Source: an uncultured Draconibacterium sp.
Lineage (GTDB): Bacteria; Bacteroidota; Bacteroidia; Bacteroidales; Prolixibacteraceae
Length of the DNA: 64,000 bases
NCBI RefSeq assembly: GCF_963674925.1
Contig: NZ_OY771649.1
Span: 1,674,001 to 1,738,000, forward strand
Direction of reading: 5' to 3'
Of the stretch, positions 8,604 through 17,106 are shown piece after piece; within the stretch, counting starts at the first letter, position 1; the number at the start of each line of letters is the position of its first letter. Below the pieces are notes generated by a model that had not been told where the DNA came from, ran no database searches, and saw nothing but the letters and a program-made list of their open reading frames with translations. Made by a program: the position numbers and the translations under genes.

Positions 8604-11012
8604 TTATAAATTTCCTGAAAAGGGTACTGAAACATTCAAAACAATGTTCCGTCCCGGTTCAGGTACATTAATCAGCCTGTAAAAGCTGGTGTGTTTAAAA
8701 TATTTGGTGTTAAGCAGGTTTTGTACCTGCATGGAGATGTTAATTCTTTGATTCAGAATTTCGATTTCGCCTCCCGCACCTATGTTAACCACCTGGTAAC
8801 CGTTGGTAGTAACTTCCGGTGGAACAATGTTGTTCTGAGGCGCTGTAATTCTGTAATCTAGAGAAGCATAAGCATTTTCTGCAAATGCGATCTTTTTCTT
8901 CTGATATTTTAGGTTTATAATGGCCGAAGCCGGTGGCGAAAAGGGCAAAGTATAGCCTTTCTTCTCTCCCGACAACTGCTCCGAATAAACATATTCGGCT
9001 ATCGCTCCCAATTGTAAATGAGGTAGTAATTCGTAATGTGCATGAAGTTCGGCACCGTAACGCATTACCCTGCTTTCGGTATAATAAAATACCTGGTTCC
9101 CGTTTCCGTAAAGCCTGTCGAATTCAGAACTCGGATTCAGGTAAATGTAGTTATCAAAGTAATTCAGAAAAGGCGATGCTCCCACTGCCAACCGTTTTGA
9201 ATGGTATTCTATTCCCAGATCCAACTGGTAAGCTATTTCCGGTGAAAGATCAGGATGACCAACTTCGTAACTAAAACGATGATAATTTACACCATTTGCC
9301 GCCAGCTCTTTTGCGATGGGCATACGGAAACTTTTGCCAACATTGGCTTTTAATGTCCAGTGCTCCAAATCGTAATTGTAGCCCACCGACCATGTTAAAT
9401 TCGAAAAAGTACGGTCGATATTTCCGGCACGCTGAAGGTATTCCATATCCGAATTTTCATCTTCATCAAGGGGAGATGGAAACCAGTCGTAATACTCATC
9501 GGTCTCAATAGCTCCGTAATCGTAGCGAATGCCCAATTGCAAACGGCTCTGTTCCGAAAAGTTATGCTTTGCAAAAACAAATCCACCTACGCGAAACTGT
9601 TGGTAGGCCGGAATAATAAAACCACGCCCGTTAATCCGGTTGTCCTGGAACTCACTGTTTACACCTGTAACCAGTTGGTTATTCTCATCAAGCCGGTGTG
9701 TAAAGCAGAGATTTCCCGAGTACACATATTTTTCAAACTCCCGCTCCAATTCCGGATCGAACGACAAGGTATCGGGAAAAACGGGAGGCATATATCCATG
9801 ACTAACATATTCGCTCCATTCCTGCCTGAAATTACGTTGAAAGCCCAAATCGAATTCAAGCTTCGAATCTTCCCATTTGTAATGTGTAGTGTTCACCACT
9901 TTTAAATGGCTTGCATTCTGGTACGGAAAGTTGATGTCGCGGCTTGACCGATCGTGCAACTCAGCATCAATATTACGGGGTTCTAAACCATGTGCATTGG
10001 CAAAAAAGCCACTTTTGCTGTTTACCGTACTCACAAACAGTTTACTCTGAAACCCGTTCTGAATAATACCCAGCGTAAGGTGCAGGTTCTTTTCGTTTCC
10101 TGCCGTATTTCGCAGATAGTTGTTAAACAAAGCTGCACGGTACGAATAAATATCAACGCTATCTGTCGGTACTTTATAGTCGCCATAATCAATATAAGTA
10201 GCACGTACATTGGCAAAAAACCAGTCTTTTCGTCCATACAGCAACACCGAAGTTCCCAGCAAACCGTTATTTGATTTTCCACTCAGGTTAACATCTCCAC
10301 CAAAGGAATTTGGAGCAGGCAGTTTTCTGTTGTTCATATCGATCACCCCGCCAATGGCATCCGAACCATACATTAACGATGCCGGTCCTTTAATCACCTC
10401 CACATTATCAACCGCATACTGGTCTATTTCCAGGCCATGATCGGCTCCCCATTGCTGTGCTTCGTGTTTAATATTGTTTTCGACCACCACAACACGGTTA
10501 AACCCAAGGCCACGAATAACAGGCTTCGATTGTCCGGAACCAATATCGATTGTCGTAACGCCGGGTAATCGTTCCAACGAGCTCATCAGGCTTCCGCCCA
10601 AATTCCGTTTCAGGTAATCATCATTAACAATTTCAATGTTAAGCGATTCTTCCTTTTTCCGGTTTCCGGCATAATTATCGGTTACTACAACCTCCTGCAG
10701 ACTCATATTGTCAACTTCCAGCTGAGCTTTATAAGAAGTGTTTTTGTCGACCCATACGGAATCAACAAGCTTTTTATAACCAATAAATGATATGTCAAGA
10801 ATATAACTTCCTTCGGGCAACTTATCCATTACAAATTGCCCGTTGATATCGGTAACCGTTCCTTTTTCAATTTGCAACAATACTACCGACGCACCGGGTA
10901 ATGGTTTATTATTTTCGTCAACAACCAGCCCATTAAGCCCATAGTATTGTTGGCCAAACGACAGACCATAGCAATACAGCATGCCCCAAAAGAGCATGAC
11001 AAATTTTCTCAT
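8604..11012 (-). CDS. ZnuD-like TonB-dependent outer-membrane receptor
   Basis: An 802-residue outer-membrane receptor. Order: signal peptide (1-20), carboxypeptidase-regulatory-like domain (about 24-105: GLVVDENNKPLPGASVV, DISFIGYKK), plug (about 120-230: LPGVTTIDIGSGQSKPVIRG, VEVIKGPASLMYGSDAIGG), then a 22-strand-type barrel ending in an aromatic-poor VPFSGNL. The plug motif HEAQQWGADHGLEID resembles the His/Asp-containing segment of ZnuD zinc receptors. The neighbouring Fur-family regulator, Cys/His-rich protein and His-rich lipoproteins support zinc or another divalent metal over a siderophore. Starts 49 bp after the small Cys/His gene; likely the same transcript. Heme or copper substrates are not excluded. 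Confidence 0.85.
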   Translation of the reverse strand: MRKFVMLFWGMLYCYGLSFGQQYYGLNGLVVDENNKPLPGASVVLLQIEKGTVTDINGQFVMDKLPEGSYILDISFIGYKKLVDSVWVDKNTSYKAQLEVDNMSLQEVVVTDNYAGNRKKEESLNIEIVNDDYLKRNLGGSLMSSLERLPGVTTIDIGSGQSKPVIRGLGFNRVVVVENNIKHEAQQWGADHGLEIDQYAVDNVEVIKGPASLMYGSDAIGGVIDMNNRKLPAPNSFGGDVNLSGKSNNGLLGTSVLLYGRKDWFFANVRATYIDYGDYKVPTDSVDIYSYRAALFNNYLRNTAGNEKNLHLTLGIIQNGFQSKLFVSTVNSKSGFFANAHGLEPRNIDAELHDRSSRDINFPYQNASHLKVVNTTHYKWEDSKLEFDLGFQRNFRQEWSEYVSHGYMPPVFPDTLSFDPELEREFEKYVYSGNLCFTHRLDENNQLVTGVNSEFQDNRINGRGFIIPAYQQFRVGGFVFAKHNFSEQSRLQLGIRYDYGAIETDEYYDWFPSPLDEDENSDMEYLQRAGNIDRTFSNLTWSVGYNYDLEHWTLKANVGKSFRMPIAKELAANGVNYHRFSYEVGHPDLSPEIAYQLDLGIEYHSKRLAVGASPFLNYFDNYIYLNPSSEFDRLYGNGNQVFYYTESRVMRYGAELHAHYELLPHLQLGAIAEYVYSEQLSGEKKGYTLPFSPPASAIINLKYQKKKIAFAENAYASLDYRITAPQNNIVPPEVTTNGYQVVNIGAGGEIEILNQRINISMQVQNLLNTKYFKHTSFYRLINVPEPGRNIVLNVSVPFSGNL

Positions 11013-11061
11013 AAAAAATAATTGAGATTAAAATTCACCAAAAAACTAAAACACTGATATT

Positions 11062-11418
11062 TTAGCTATACAGTGGAGGTGCACGGGGTATTTTGGTGGA
11101 AATGGCGTGTTTGCAGGCGCGTTTTATTTCGATTTCAACTACCGAATTCAGCACATGAGGAGTTGCAGGCGTGAAGAATAAAAGACGGGGTAAATCGTTA
11201 ACCGGAAAGTGATAATCGCAAATGGGGCAACGCTCGTCCTCACCGGAATAACTATTAAAAGTTACATCGTGTGCCTCTTCATGCTTTATATGGCAACATT
11301 CATGATGACATTCTGCCTTTTGAGAATGATGCCTTACAATATGATACGGCTGGTAAGCGATGGGGAAAACGAAAATTCCCAAAAGCAGCAATGTGATATG
11401 TACTTTTATTCCTTTCAC
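11062..11418 (-). CDS. Small exported Cys/His-rich protein
   Basis: A 118-residue protein starting at a GTG (11418), only 3 bp after the Fur-family gene's stop. It has an N-terminal hydrophobic segment (about 7-20), then a His/Cys-dense stretch at about 30-50 (HHSQKAECHHECCHIKHEEA), a CPICDYHF motif at about 63-70 and a C-terminal RAPP motif. Bacteroidota carry comparable small proteins next to metal-type TonB receptors. No enzymatic function is recognised; metal sensing, buffering or delivery in the periplasm is a plausible inference from the ligands and the operon. Confidence 0.72.
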   Translation of the reverse strand: MKGIKVHITLLLLGIFVFPIAYQPYHIVRHHSQKAECHHECCHIKHEEAHDVTFNSYSGEDERCPICDYHFPVNDLPRLLFFTPATPHVLNSVVEIEIKRACKHAISTKIPRAPPLYS

Positions 11419-11421
11419 CGA

Positions 11422-11829
11422 TTAAGCCTGGTCTTTGCAAACGGAACAGGTTCCTTTAATTAAAACTTCGGTTTCTTCTTCAGCGTAACCATCCGGAAGA
11501 TTATAATGTTGTACGGGTATATCATCCATACACTTTACCGTGTTACATGTGTTGCAATAAAAATGTGCATGAGCGGATTTATGCGTCACCTGTTTATCCA
11601 GAGCATACTTAACCACTTGATTGTCGACAACGATTTTATGAACGATTTGATGCTCTACCAGTGTTTTAAATGAACGATAAAAGGTAGTACGGTCGTAGTT
11701 TCCCACAAGGCGTTCTCTGATTTCATTTTCAGATAGTGCCTGGTTAGCTTCCATTACTATGTCAATTATCCCTTCCCGACAACTGGTTCGTTTGAGCTTA
11801 TGATTGTTTAATATTTCAATTGATTTCAT
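11422..11829 (-). CDS. Fur-family metal-responsive repressor (Zur-like)
   Basis: A 135-residue Fur-family regulator. I start at the ATG at 11829 (MKSIEIL...); the longer frame to 11865 would run through the operator and has a poor N-terminus. The winged helix spans about 1-75 (ALSENEIRERLVGNYDRTTFYRSFKTL); the dimer domain has two zinc-type Cys pairs, CNTC (about 91-94) and CSVC (about 128-131), and the HKSAHAHFYC metal segment. It heads the operon of metal-uptake genes and has a 7-1-7 palindrome 20 bp upstream, so autoregulation is likely. Zinc is the best guess because of the downstream genes; Fur (iron) is the alternative. Confidence 0.85.
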   Translation of the reverse strand: MKSIEILNNHKLKRTSCREGIIDIVMEANQALSENEIRERLVGNYDRTTFYRSFKTLVEHQIVHKIVVDNQVVKYALDKQVTHKSAHAHFYCNTCNTVKCMDDIPVQHYNLPDGYAEEETEVLIKGTCSVCKDQA

Positions 11830-11849
11830 AAATGCAAAACTGCTCCAAA

Positions 11850-11864
11850 TGCAACAATGTTGCA
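11850..11864 (-). promoter_or_regulatory. Fur/Zur-type 7-1-7 operator
   Basis: TGCAACAATGTTGCA is a perfect 7-1-7 inverted repeat, the arrangement bound by Fur-family dimers, lying 20 bp upstream of the Fur-family gene's ATG. It is the only copy seen in the operon, so the whole set would be governed from this promoter. Confidence 0.7.
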
Positions 11865-11865
11865 A

Positions 11866-12212
11866 AAGTAGAATAATAAATCATAAGACGATAAAAAGAC
11901 TAATAAATATTTTTTATGAGCCATGAAATTTTTCCGGTAATCCATGAGGGCTATTTGTTTTGCACCGTCCCTGACTACCCGGGCAGACTTCGTGGCGGTA
12001 ATATTTCAGGACACATAAAAGGCTTTAGTCGTTAATCGTTACAATTAATGGCTAAAGCCTTCTATTCATTTATTTAATAATTACCGGGCTAAAGCCACGG
12101 GGTAAATAATAAAACCAACCACCTCACCGCTGTAAACGCGGTCCCCTCCTCCTATCAGGAGGAGAAACTTCGTGCCGGAAATATCTTTTGAATTCCAAAC
12201 TTATTGAGCGAA
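11866..12212. repeat. intergenic cluster of palindromic REP-like repeats
   Basis: No gene. Contents: a long imperfect hairpin with AAGGCTTTAG (12019-12028) against CTAAAGCCTT (12052-12061) and an inner TTAAT/ATTAA pair; a small hairpin ACCGC/GCGGT (12126-12142); a hairpin CTCCTCCT/AGGAGGAG (12146-12164); and an imperfect direct repeat, GACTTCGTGGCGGTAATATT near 11987 and AACTTCGTGCCGGAAATATC near 12166. This is the look of a REP-type element between the start of the metal operon and the end of the rhamnosidase gene. Part of it may terminate the rhamnosidase transcript. Confidence 0.5.
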
Positions 12213-14939
12213 CTACTCCGCTATCGGGTAACTAAACGAGTAAGTCCCCGACCCTACCGTAACGGTTACACCGGTTCCGGTTTGTGTGGCGCCTGATTTA
12301 AGATCGTCAGGCATGGTAACTTCGGCTACTTTCGCATTGGGCAGCACCACTTCGGCCGAGGTATTTACAGGAACTTCAACCTTGTAAGTCATTTGTCCGT
12401 CGCTGACCTTCCAGCCGGAAACGATCTTTCCATACATCGAATCGAAAGTTGAATTTACATGGGTTAAACCACCGCCCGGATTTGGTGCCAGGAAGAATTT
12501 CTTGTATCCCGGATTGTTTTCATCCACTTTTATACCGGCCACGTGGTTGTATAACCATTCGCCAATAGCGCCGTAAGCGTAATGGTTAAAGCTGTTCATT
12601 CCCACATCCTGAAACGATCCGTCGGGCTTTTGTCCGTCCCAGCGCTCCCATATTGTTGTAGCACCCTGCGTTACCGGGTACAACCACGATGGGTAGTTTT
12701 TACGGTTCAGCAACATAAAGGCTAAATCGTCGCGGCCAATTGCAGAAAGCGTTGGGCACAAAATCGGCGTTCCCAAAAAGCCGGTGGTCAGGTGTTTGAA
12801 TTTCTCTACATCCCCGGCCAGGTAAGCGGCAGCTGCATCAACCATGTTGTCGGGCAATATGCCAAATGAAAGTGCAATAACATACGCCGTTTGCGTATGC
12901 GAAACCAGGCGTCCGTTAGGTGTTACAAACTCGTCGTTAAAAGCTTCTTTAATGTTTGCCGCCAGCTGCTTGTACTTTTGGGCATCCTGAGGTTTGCCAA
13001 TTAGCTGTGCAATTTTTGCGGTTAAAGTGGTTGTATAATAAAAGTAAGCCGTTGCCAGCAAATCCTTTTCTGTTGTAGCACCCGGGTAATCCGAATTGGT
13101 TGTGGCATAGGCCAGCCAATCGCCATAATGCGTATCTCCTGTCCACAGGTAATCGTCGCCTGCCCTTTCGTTCATATAACCTACCCATTTGGTAATGGCC
13201 GGGTAACTTTCTTCCAGAATACGAGTGTCGCCATAAATTTTATACACCGACCACGGAATAACAGCCACCACATCGGCCCAGCCGGTAGCGCCTCCCTGTC
13301 CGTTCAATACATCAGGAATTACATGCGGAATAACGCCGTTGTCCAACTGGTCGGCAGCCACATCTTTCATCCACTTGGTGTAGAAAGCTGCCACATTAAA
13401 ATTGTAGCCGGCAGTCATACTAAACACCTGTGCATCGCCGGTCCAGCCCAAACGCTCGTCGCGTTGCGGACAGTCGGTTGGTACATCAAGGAAATTACCT
13501 TTTTGTCCCCACTGAATATTGTGCTGCAGTTGGTTGATCATTTCATCGTTACAGGCAAATGTTCCGGTTGGTTCCATATCCGAATAAATGACCACTCCGG
13601 TAATGTCTTCCTTCGAAGGCATCTCATCAAAACCAATCAACTGCAGATAGCGAAATCCGTGAAAAGTGAATTTTGGTTCGTAAACCGCCTCACCGTCTTT
13701 CCCAAAAATATAAGTATCGGTACATTCCGCCGCACGTAAATTGGCGGTATAAAAATTCCCCTCTTTATCGAGTACTTCGGCAAATTTCAGTTGCACTTTT
13801 TGCCCCGCTTTTCCTTTCATTTTTATGCGTACCCAGCCTACCATATTCTGGCCCATATCGTACACCTTTTCACCCTTTGGCGTGGTAATAAATTCGATTG
13901 GTTTGATTTCTTCAACCGCTTTAACCGGAACACCCTGAGGCGCAATTAAAAGGTCTTTGGGTTGATCAACTTCCTCAACACTTTGCCAGTCTGTTTCGTT
14001 GTATCCGGTGCTGGTCCAGCCATTTAATTCCAAACGAGCATCGTAAGTTTCGCCATTGTAGATATCCGATTTGCGAATCGGGCCATTATTTACCTTCCAG
14101 TTTTTGTCGCTTACTATCCACTCGCTTGTTCCGTCGTTATAATCAATTTTTAGCTGAAATAACAACGCCAGTTGATCTCCGTAGTAGCCATTAGCACTCA
14201 CCCAACCAATATTTCCGCGGTACCAGCCATCACCCAAAACCACACCAACGGCATTCTCTTTTTGCAGCATACCGGTTACATCGTAGGTTTGATATTGCAG
14301 ACGTTTATTATAGCTCGTCCAGCCGGGAGTAAATAACTGGTCGCCCACTTTTTCACCATTTAAAAACAACTGATATAACCCGTGCGAGGTTACATACGCA
14401 CGCGCCGATTTTATACTTTTTGATGTGGAGAATTCATTCCGGTAATATTGCGCCGGTTGGGAGTCTTTCGATTCCGGTTCGTTAGGCAAAGAAATCCACG
14501 ACGCCTTCCACAACTCCGGCCCCAGAATTCCCATTTCCCAATAGGCCGGTTCACTCCAGGCACTGGCTTTGCCGGTGTTATCCCACACACGCACCTGCCA
14601 GTATACACGTTGCATCGATTCGGGTTTTGGGCCGCCATAAACCACATTCACCGATTGATCGGATTCTACCTTTCCGGAATTCCACAACTGTTTGCTTTTT
14701 GATGACAGTTCATTCACCGAACCTGCCACTCGGATTTCGTAAGCCGATTGAACTACATTCTGTTGATCGGAATAAAGTTGCCAGCTTAACCTTGGCTGTT
14801 CGATATCAATGCCAACAGGATTTTCGTGGTACTCGCAAACGAGTTTTTTCACACCTGTTTTTGCATAAAGCACTGATGAAAACACACTTATAATTACAAT
14901 TAACAGGAGTGATTTGAGTAAAGCTTTTGACTGCTTCAT
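12213..14939 (-). CDS. GH78 alpha-L-rhamnosidase
   Basis: A 908-residue exported enzyme that removes terminal alpha-L-rhamnose, as found in rhamnogalacturonan, ulvan-type or glycoside substrates. Start is the ATG at 14939 (MKQSKALLK...), which gives a signal peptide cut near LYAKT; the frame runs 17 codons further up without one. Hallmarks: the N-terminal fibronectin-like opening CEYHENPVGIDIEQPRLSWQ, the accessory beta domains, then the (alpha/alpha)6 barrel with DCPQRDERLGWTGDAQVF (Asp494/Glu495, the catalytic acid region) and GATTIWERWDG (Glu765 in WERW). A C-terminal beta-sandwich follows. It is transcribed alone, divergent from the M14 genes. Rhamnose genes are not adjacent; the hexuronate operon 5 kb away could serve the same polymer. 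Confidence 0.93.
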   Translation of the reverse strand: MKQSKALLKSLLLIVIISVFSSVLYAKTGVKKLVCEYHENPVGIDIEQPRLSWQLYSDQQNVVQSAYEIRVAGSVNELSSKSKQLWNSGKVESDQSVNVVYGGPKPESMQRVYWQVRVWDNTGKASAWSEPAYWEMGILGPELWKASWISLPNEPESKDSQPAQYYRNEFSTSKSIKSARAYVTSHGLYQLFLNGEKVGDQLFTPGWTSYNKRLQYQTYDVTGMLQKENAVGVVLGDGWYRGNIGWVSANGYYGDQLALLFQLKIDYNDGTSEWIVSDKNWKVNNGPIRKSDIYNGETYDARLELNGWTSTGYNETDWQSVEEVDQPKDLLIAPQGVPVKAVEEIKPIEFITTPKGEKVYDMGQNMVGWVRIKMKGKAGQKVQLKFAEVLDKEGNFYTANLRAAECTDTYIFGKDGEAVYEPKFTFHGFRYLQLIGFDEMPSKEDITGVVIYSDMEPTGTFACNDEMINQLQHNIQWGQKGNFLDVPTDCPQRDERLGWTGDAQVFSMTAGYNFNVAAFYTKWMKDVAADQLDNGVIPHVIPDVLNGQGGATGWADVVAVIPWSVYKIYGDTRILEESYPAITKWVGYMNERAGDDYLWTGDTHYGDWLAYATTNSDYPGATTEKDLLATAYFYYTTTLTAKIAQLIGKPQDAQKYKQLAANIKEAFNDEFVTPNGRLVSHTQTAYVIALSFGILPDNMVDAAAAYLAGDVEKFKHLTTGFLGTPILCPTLSAIGRDDLAFMLLNRKNYPSWLYPVTQGATTIWERWDGQKPDGSFQDVGMNSFNHYAYGAIGEWLYNHVAGIKVDENNPGYKKFFLAPNPGGGLTHVNSTFDSMYGKIVSGWKVSDGQMTYKVEVPVNTSAEVVLPNAKVAEVTMPDDLKSGATQTGTGVTVTVGSGTYSFSYPIAE

Positions 14940-15253
14940 TTTGTTTGATTTATTTGGTTTAGTAAAATTATGGACATAAAAATAAACCACTTTAACAGCA
15001 ATTACAATACATAAACTGATACTTTGTTTATACTTTTTGACACAATCAAATCCATTTCAGGATAAAAGAAAAAGTAAAATCGTCATCAAAACCAGAAACA
15101 AAATCAAATTTATGTCAGCAAATTCCACTTTTTTAATAAAAAAATGTAATTTTCACTCCAAAGATCGAACATATTTCTTTCATCATTAATAACAACAGTG
15201 CCTAATCGACGAATCAAAATTTTATAAAATCATTTAAAGAAAACACATTTATT
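14940..15253. promoter_or_regulatory. divergent promoter region, rhamnosidase / M14 pair
   Basis: A 314-bp AT-rich gap between divergent start codons; it must hold both promoters. I found no perfect TAnnTTTG box and no clear palindromic operator, so promoter positions are not given. Confidence 0.4.
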
Positions 15254-17104
15254 ATGGTCAAAAAACTGCTTTACTTGTGCTTTTCCGGGATGCTTATAGT
15301 TATGAGCTCCGGCCTAAAAGCGCAGTCTGACACCGGGTTTGAAAAATACCACACCAACCGGGAGGTTCAGCAATTGTTAAAAGAATTTTCTTCGGGAAAT
15401 GCCAAACTGCACACCATTGCCGAAAGCCCGGGTGGAGAACCAATTACTGTTTTGGAAATTGGTGCCAACCTCGACGATGTTCCGGCAATTTTTGTGGGTG
15501 CCAATTTTGAGGGGAATGTACCGCTGGCCACAGAGGGTGCGCTTTACCTGGCGCAACTATTAATGGATTCAACGGCCTACACCGAGAATGTAAAATGGTA
15601 CATTATGCCACAACCAAATCCGGATGCTGCTGCTGTTTATTTTTCGGCACTAAAAACAGGACAGGCCACCAACCTTTTTAAAATAAACAACGATGGTGAC
15701 GAAGCAACCGATGAAGATGGGCCTGACGATTTGAACGGCGACGGACTGATCACTCAAATGCGCATTAAAAGCATTGAAGGCAGTTATATCGTTTCGGAGA
15801 AAGATGCACGGTTGATGAAAAAAGCCGACAAAACAAAAGGCGAGCGCGGCGAATATAAAATACTGACAGAAGGAATTGACAACGACACCGACGGATTATA
15901 CAACGAAGACGGTACAGGCGGAATTAACGTGGGAATTGCCTTCCCGCACCTTTTCCCCTACGAGAATAAGGAGGCCGGTTTGTTTGCCGGGCAAACTCCT
16001 GAAGTGTATGGAATACTGCGTTTTATTTTCGACCGTCCCGAGATTTCGATGGTGTATACTTTGGGTACATCAAACTTCTGCCTGGTTCCGCCAAAAGGTG
16101 GCCGTAAAGGTGATGCCAGCCTCGATAAATTAAAAATTCCACGCCGTTATGCCGCCATGCTTAACGCCGATGCCAATAAAACCTACACCATGGACGAAGC
16201 AATCGAATTGTTTAAAGCAGTTGTATCTCCGGGTACGGATGTTACTCCGTCGTTGGTGGCCAGCTACCTGAGTTTGGGACCGGCATTAAATCCGTTGGAA
16301 GAGGACCTGGTTTTTTATAAAAAATATGCCGAAGACTATAAAAAGTACCTGAAAGCAAAAGATTTCAGTACCGAAACCCTGGATCCGACGCCGGCAAAAG
16401 ATGGTTCGTTTGAATTGTGGGCCTATTACCACCTCGGAGTGCCATCGTTTAGCATGCAACTATTCTCGATTCCGAAAGTAAAAGAAGAAGCGAAAAAAGA
16501 GGATGATAAAGAGGCCTCGGATGACAAGAAAAAGAAGGAGGAAAAGCCGGAGAAAAAAGATGAGTTGAGCGAAAAAGACAAAGCACTACTGGCTTATTCT
16601 GATGCTGAACTGGACGGAGCAGGATTTGTTGCCTGGTCAAAAGTGGATCATCCCGATTTTGATGAAGTAGAAGTGGGGGGTTATGCACCTTACCTGGAAA
16701 CAACACCGAAAGCAGACAAGATTGAGTCCTTACTGGCCACACAATTGCCCTGGTTGCTCCAGTTGTCAACCAAACTTCCGGAGTTTGCGATTGCCGACAA
16801 AAAAGTGACCGATATGGGTGGAGGTATCTATAAACTGGAATTGTATGTAGCCAACAATGGCGCACTTCCCTACCCGATTTCGATGGGGCAGCGAAATGGT
16901 CAGCCGGCTCCTGTAATTCTTACGCTCGATGGCGATATGGAACTACTGGAAGGCAAGCTGCGCACACCCCTTGGAGCAATTGGTGCCAACCAGGTAAAAA
17001 AATACACCTGGCTGCTGAAAGCAAACAAAAACAAAAGTATTACTGCCGGAATTGAGTCGACAGTTTTTACCGATGTAGTTGAACAAATTAAAATTGGAGG
17101 TTAA
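15254..17104 (+). CDS. Catalytically dead M14 carboxypeptidase-like protein
   Basis: A 616-residue exported protein (signal about 1-23) with the M14 zinc-carboxypeptidase fold, paralogous to the next gene. Against that neighbour every catalytic position has changed: the HxxE zinc motif is ExxV (Glu86, Val89), the third zinc His is Gly271 (YTLGTS), the NRNW substrate Arg is replaced in GINVGIAFPH, and the catalytic Glu is Gln402 (SMQLF). Calcium-loop-like Asp-rich inserts remain (NNDGDEATDEDGPDDLNGDG, IDNDTDGLYNEDG). A Lys/Glu-rich linker lies at about 415-455. It probably acts as a binding or regulatory partner of the active enzyme rather than a peptidase. Two bases separate it from that gene, and its own end supplies GGAGG for the next start. 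Confidence 0.82.
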   Translation: MVKKLLYLCFSGMLIVMSSGLKAQSDTGFEKYHTNREVQQLLKEFSSGNAKLHTIAESPGGEPITVLEIGANLDDVPAIFVGANFEGNVPLATEGALYLAQLLMDSTAYTENVKWYIMPQPNPDAAAVYFSALKTGQATNLFKINNDGDEATDEDGPDDLNGDGLITQMRIKSIEGSYIVSEKDARLMKKADKTKGERGEYKILTEGIDNDTDGLYNEDGTGGINVGIAFPHLFPYENKEAGLFAGQTPEVYGILRFIFDRPEISMVYTLGTSNFCLVPPKGGRKGDASLDKLKIPRRYAAMLNADANKTYTMDEAIELFKAVVSPGTDVTPSLVASYLSLGPALNPLEEDLVFYKKYAEDYKKYLKAKDFSTETLDPTPAKDGSFELWAYYHLGVPSFSMQLFSIPKVKEEAKKEDDKEASDDKKKKEEKPEKKDELSEKDKALLAYSDAELDGAGFVAWSKVDHPDFDEVEVGGYAPYLETTPKADKIESLLATQLPWLLQLSTKLPEFAIADKKVTDMGGGIYKLELYVANNGALPYPISMGQRNGQPAPVILTLDGDMELLEGKLRTPLGAIGANQVKKYTWLLKANKNKSITAGIESTVFTDVVEQIKIGG

Positions 17105-17106
17105 TC

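Noticed and set aside
13128..13739. 203-codon plus-strand frame
   Set aside because: Lies wholly antisense to the GH78 catalytic domain, with composition typical of a shadow frame.
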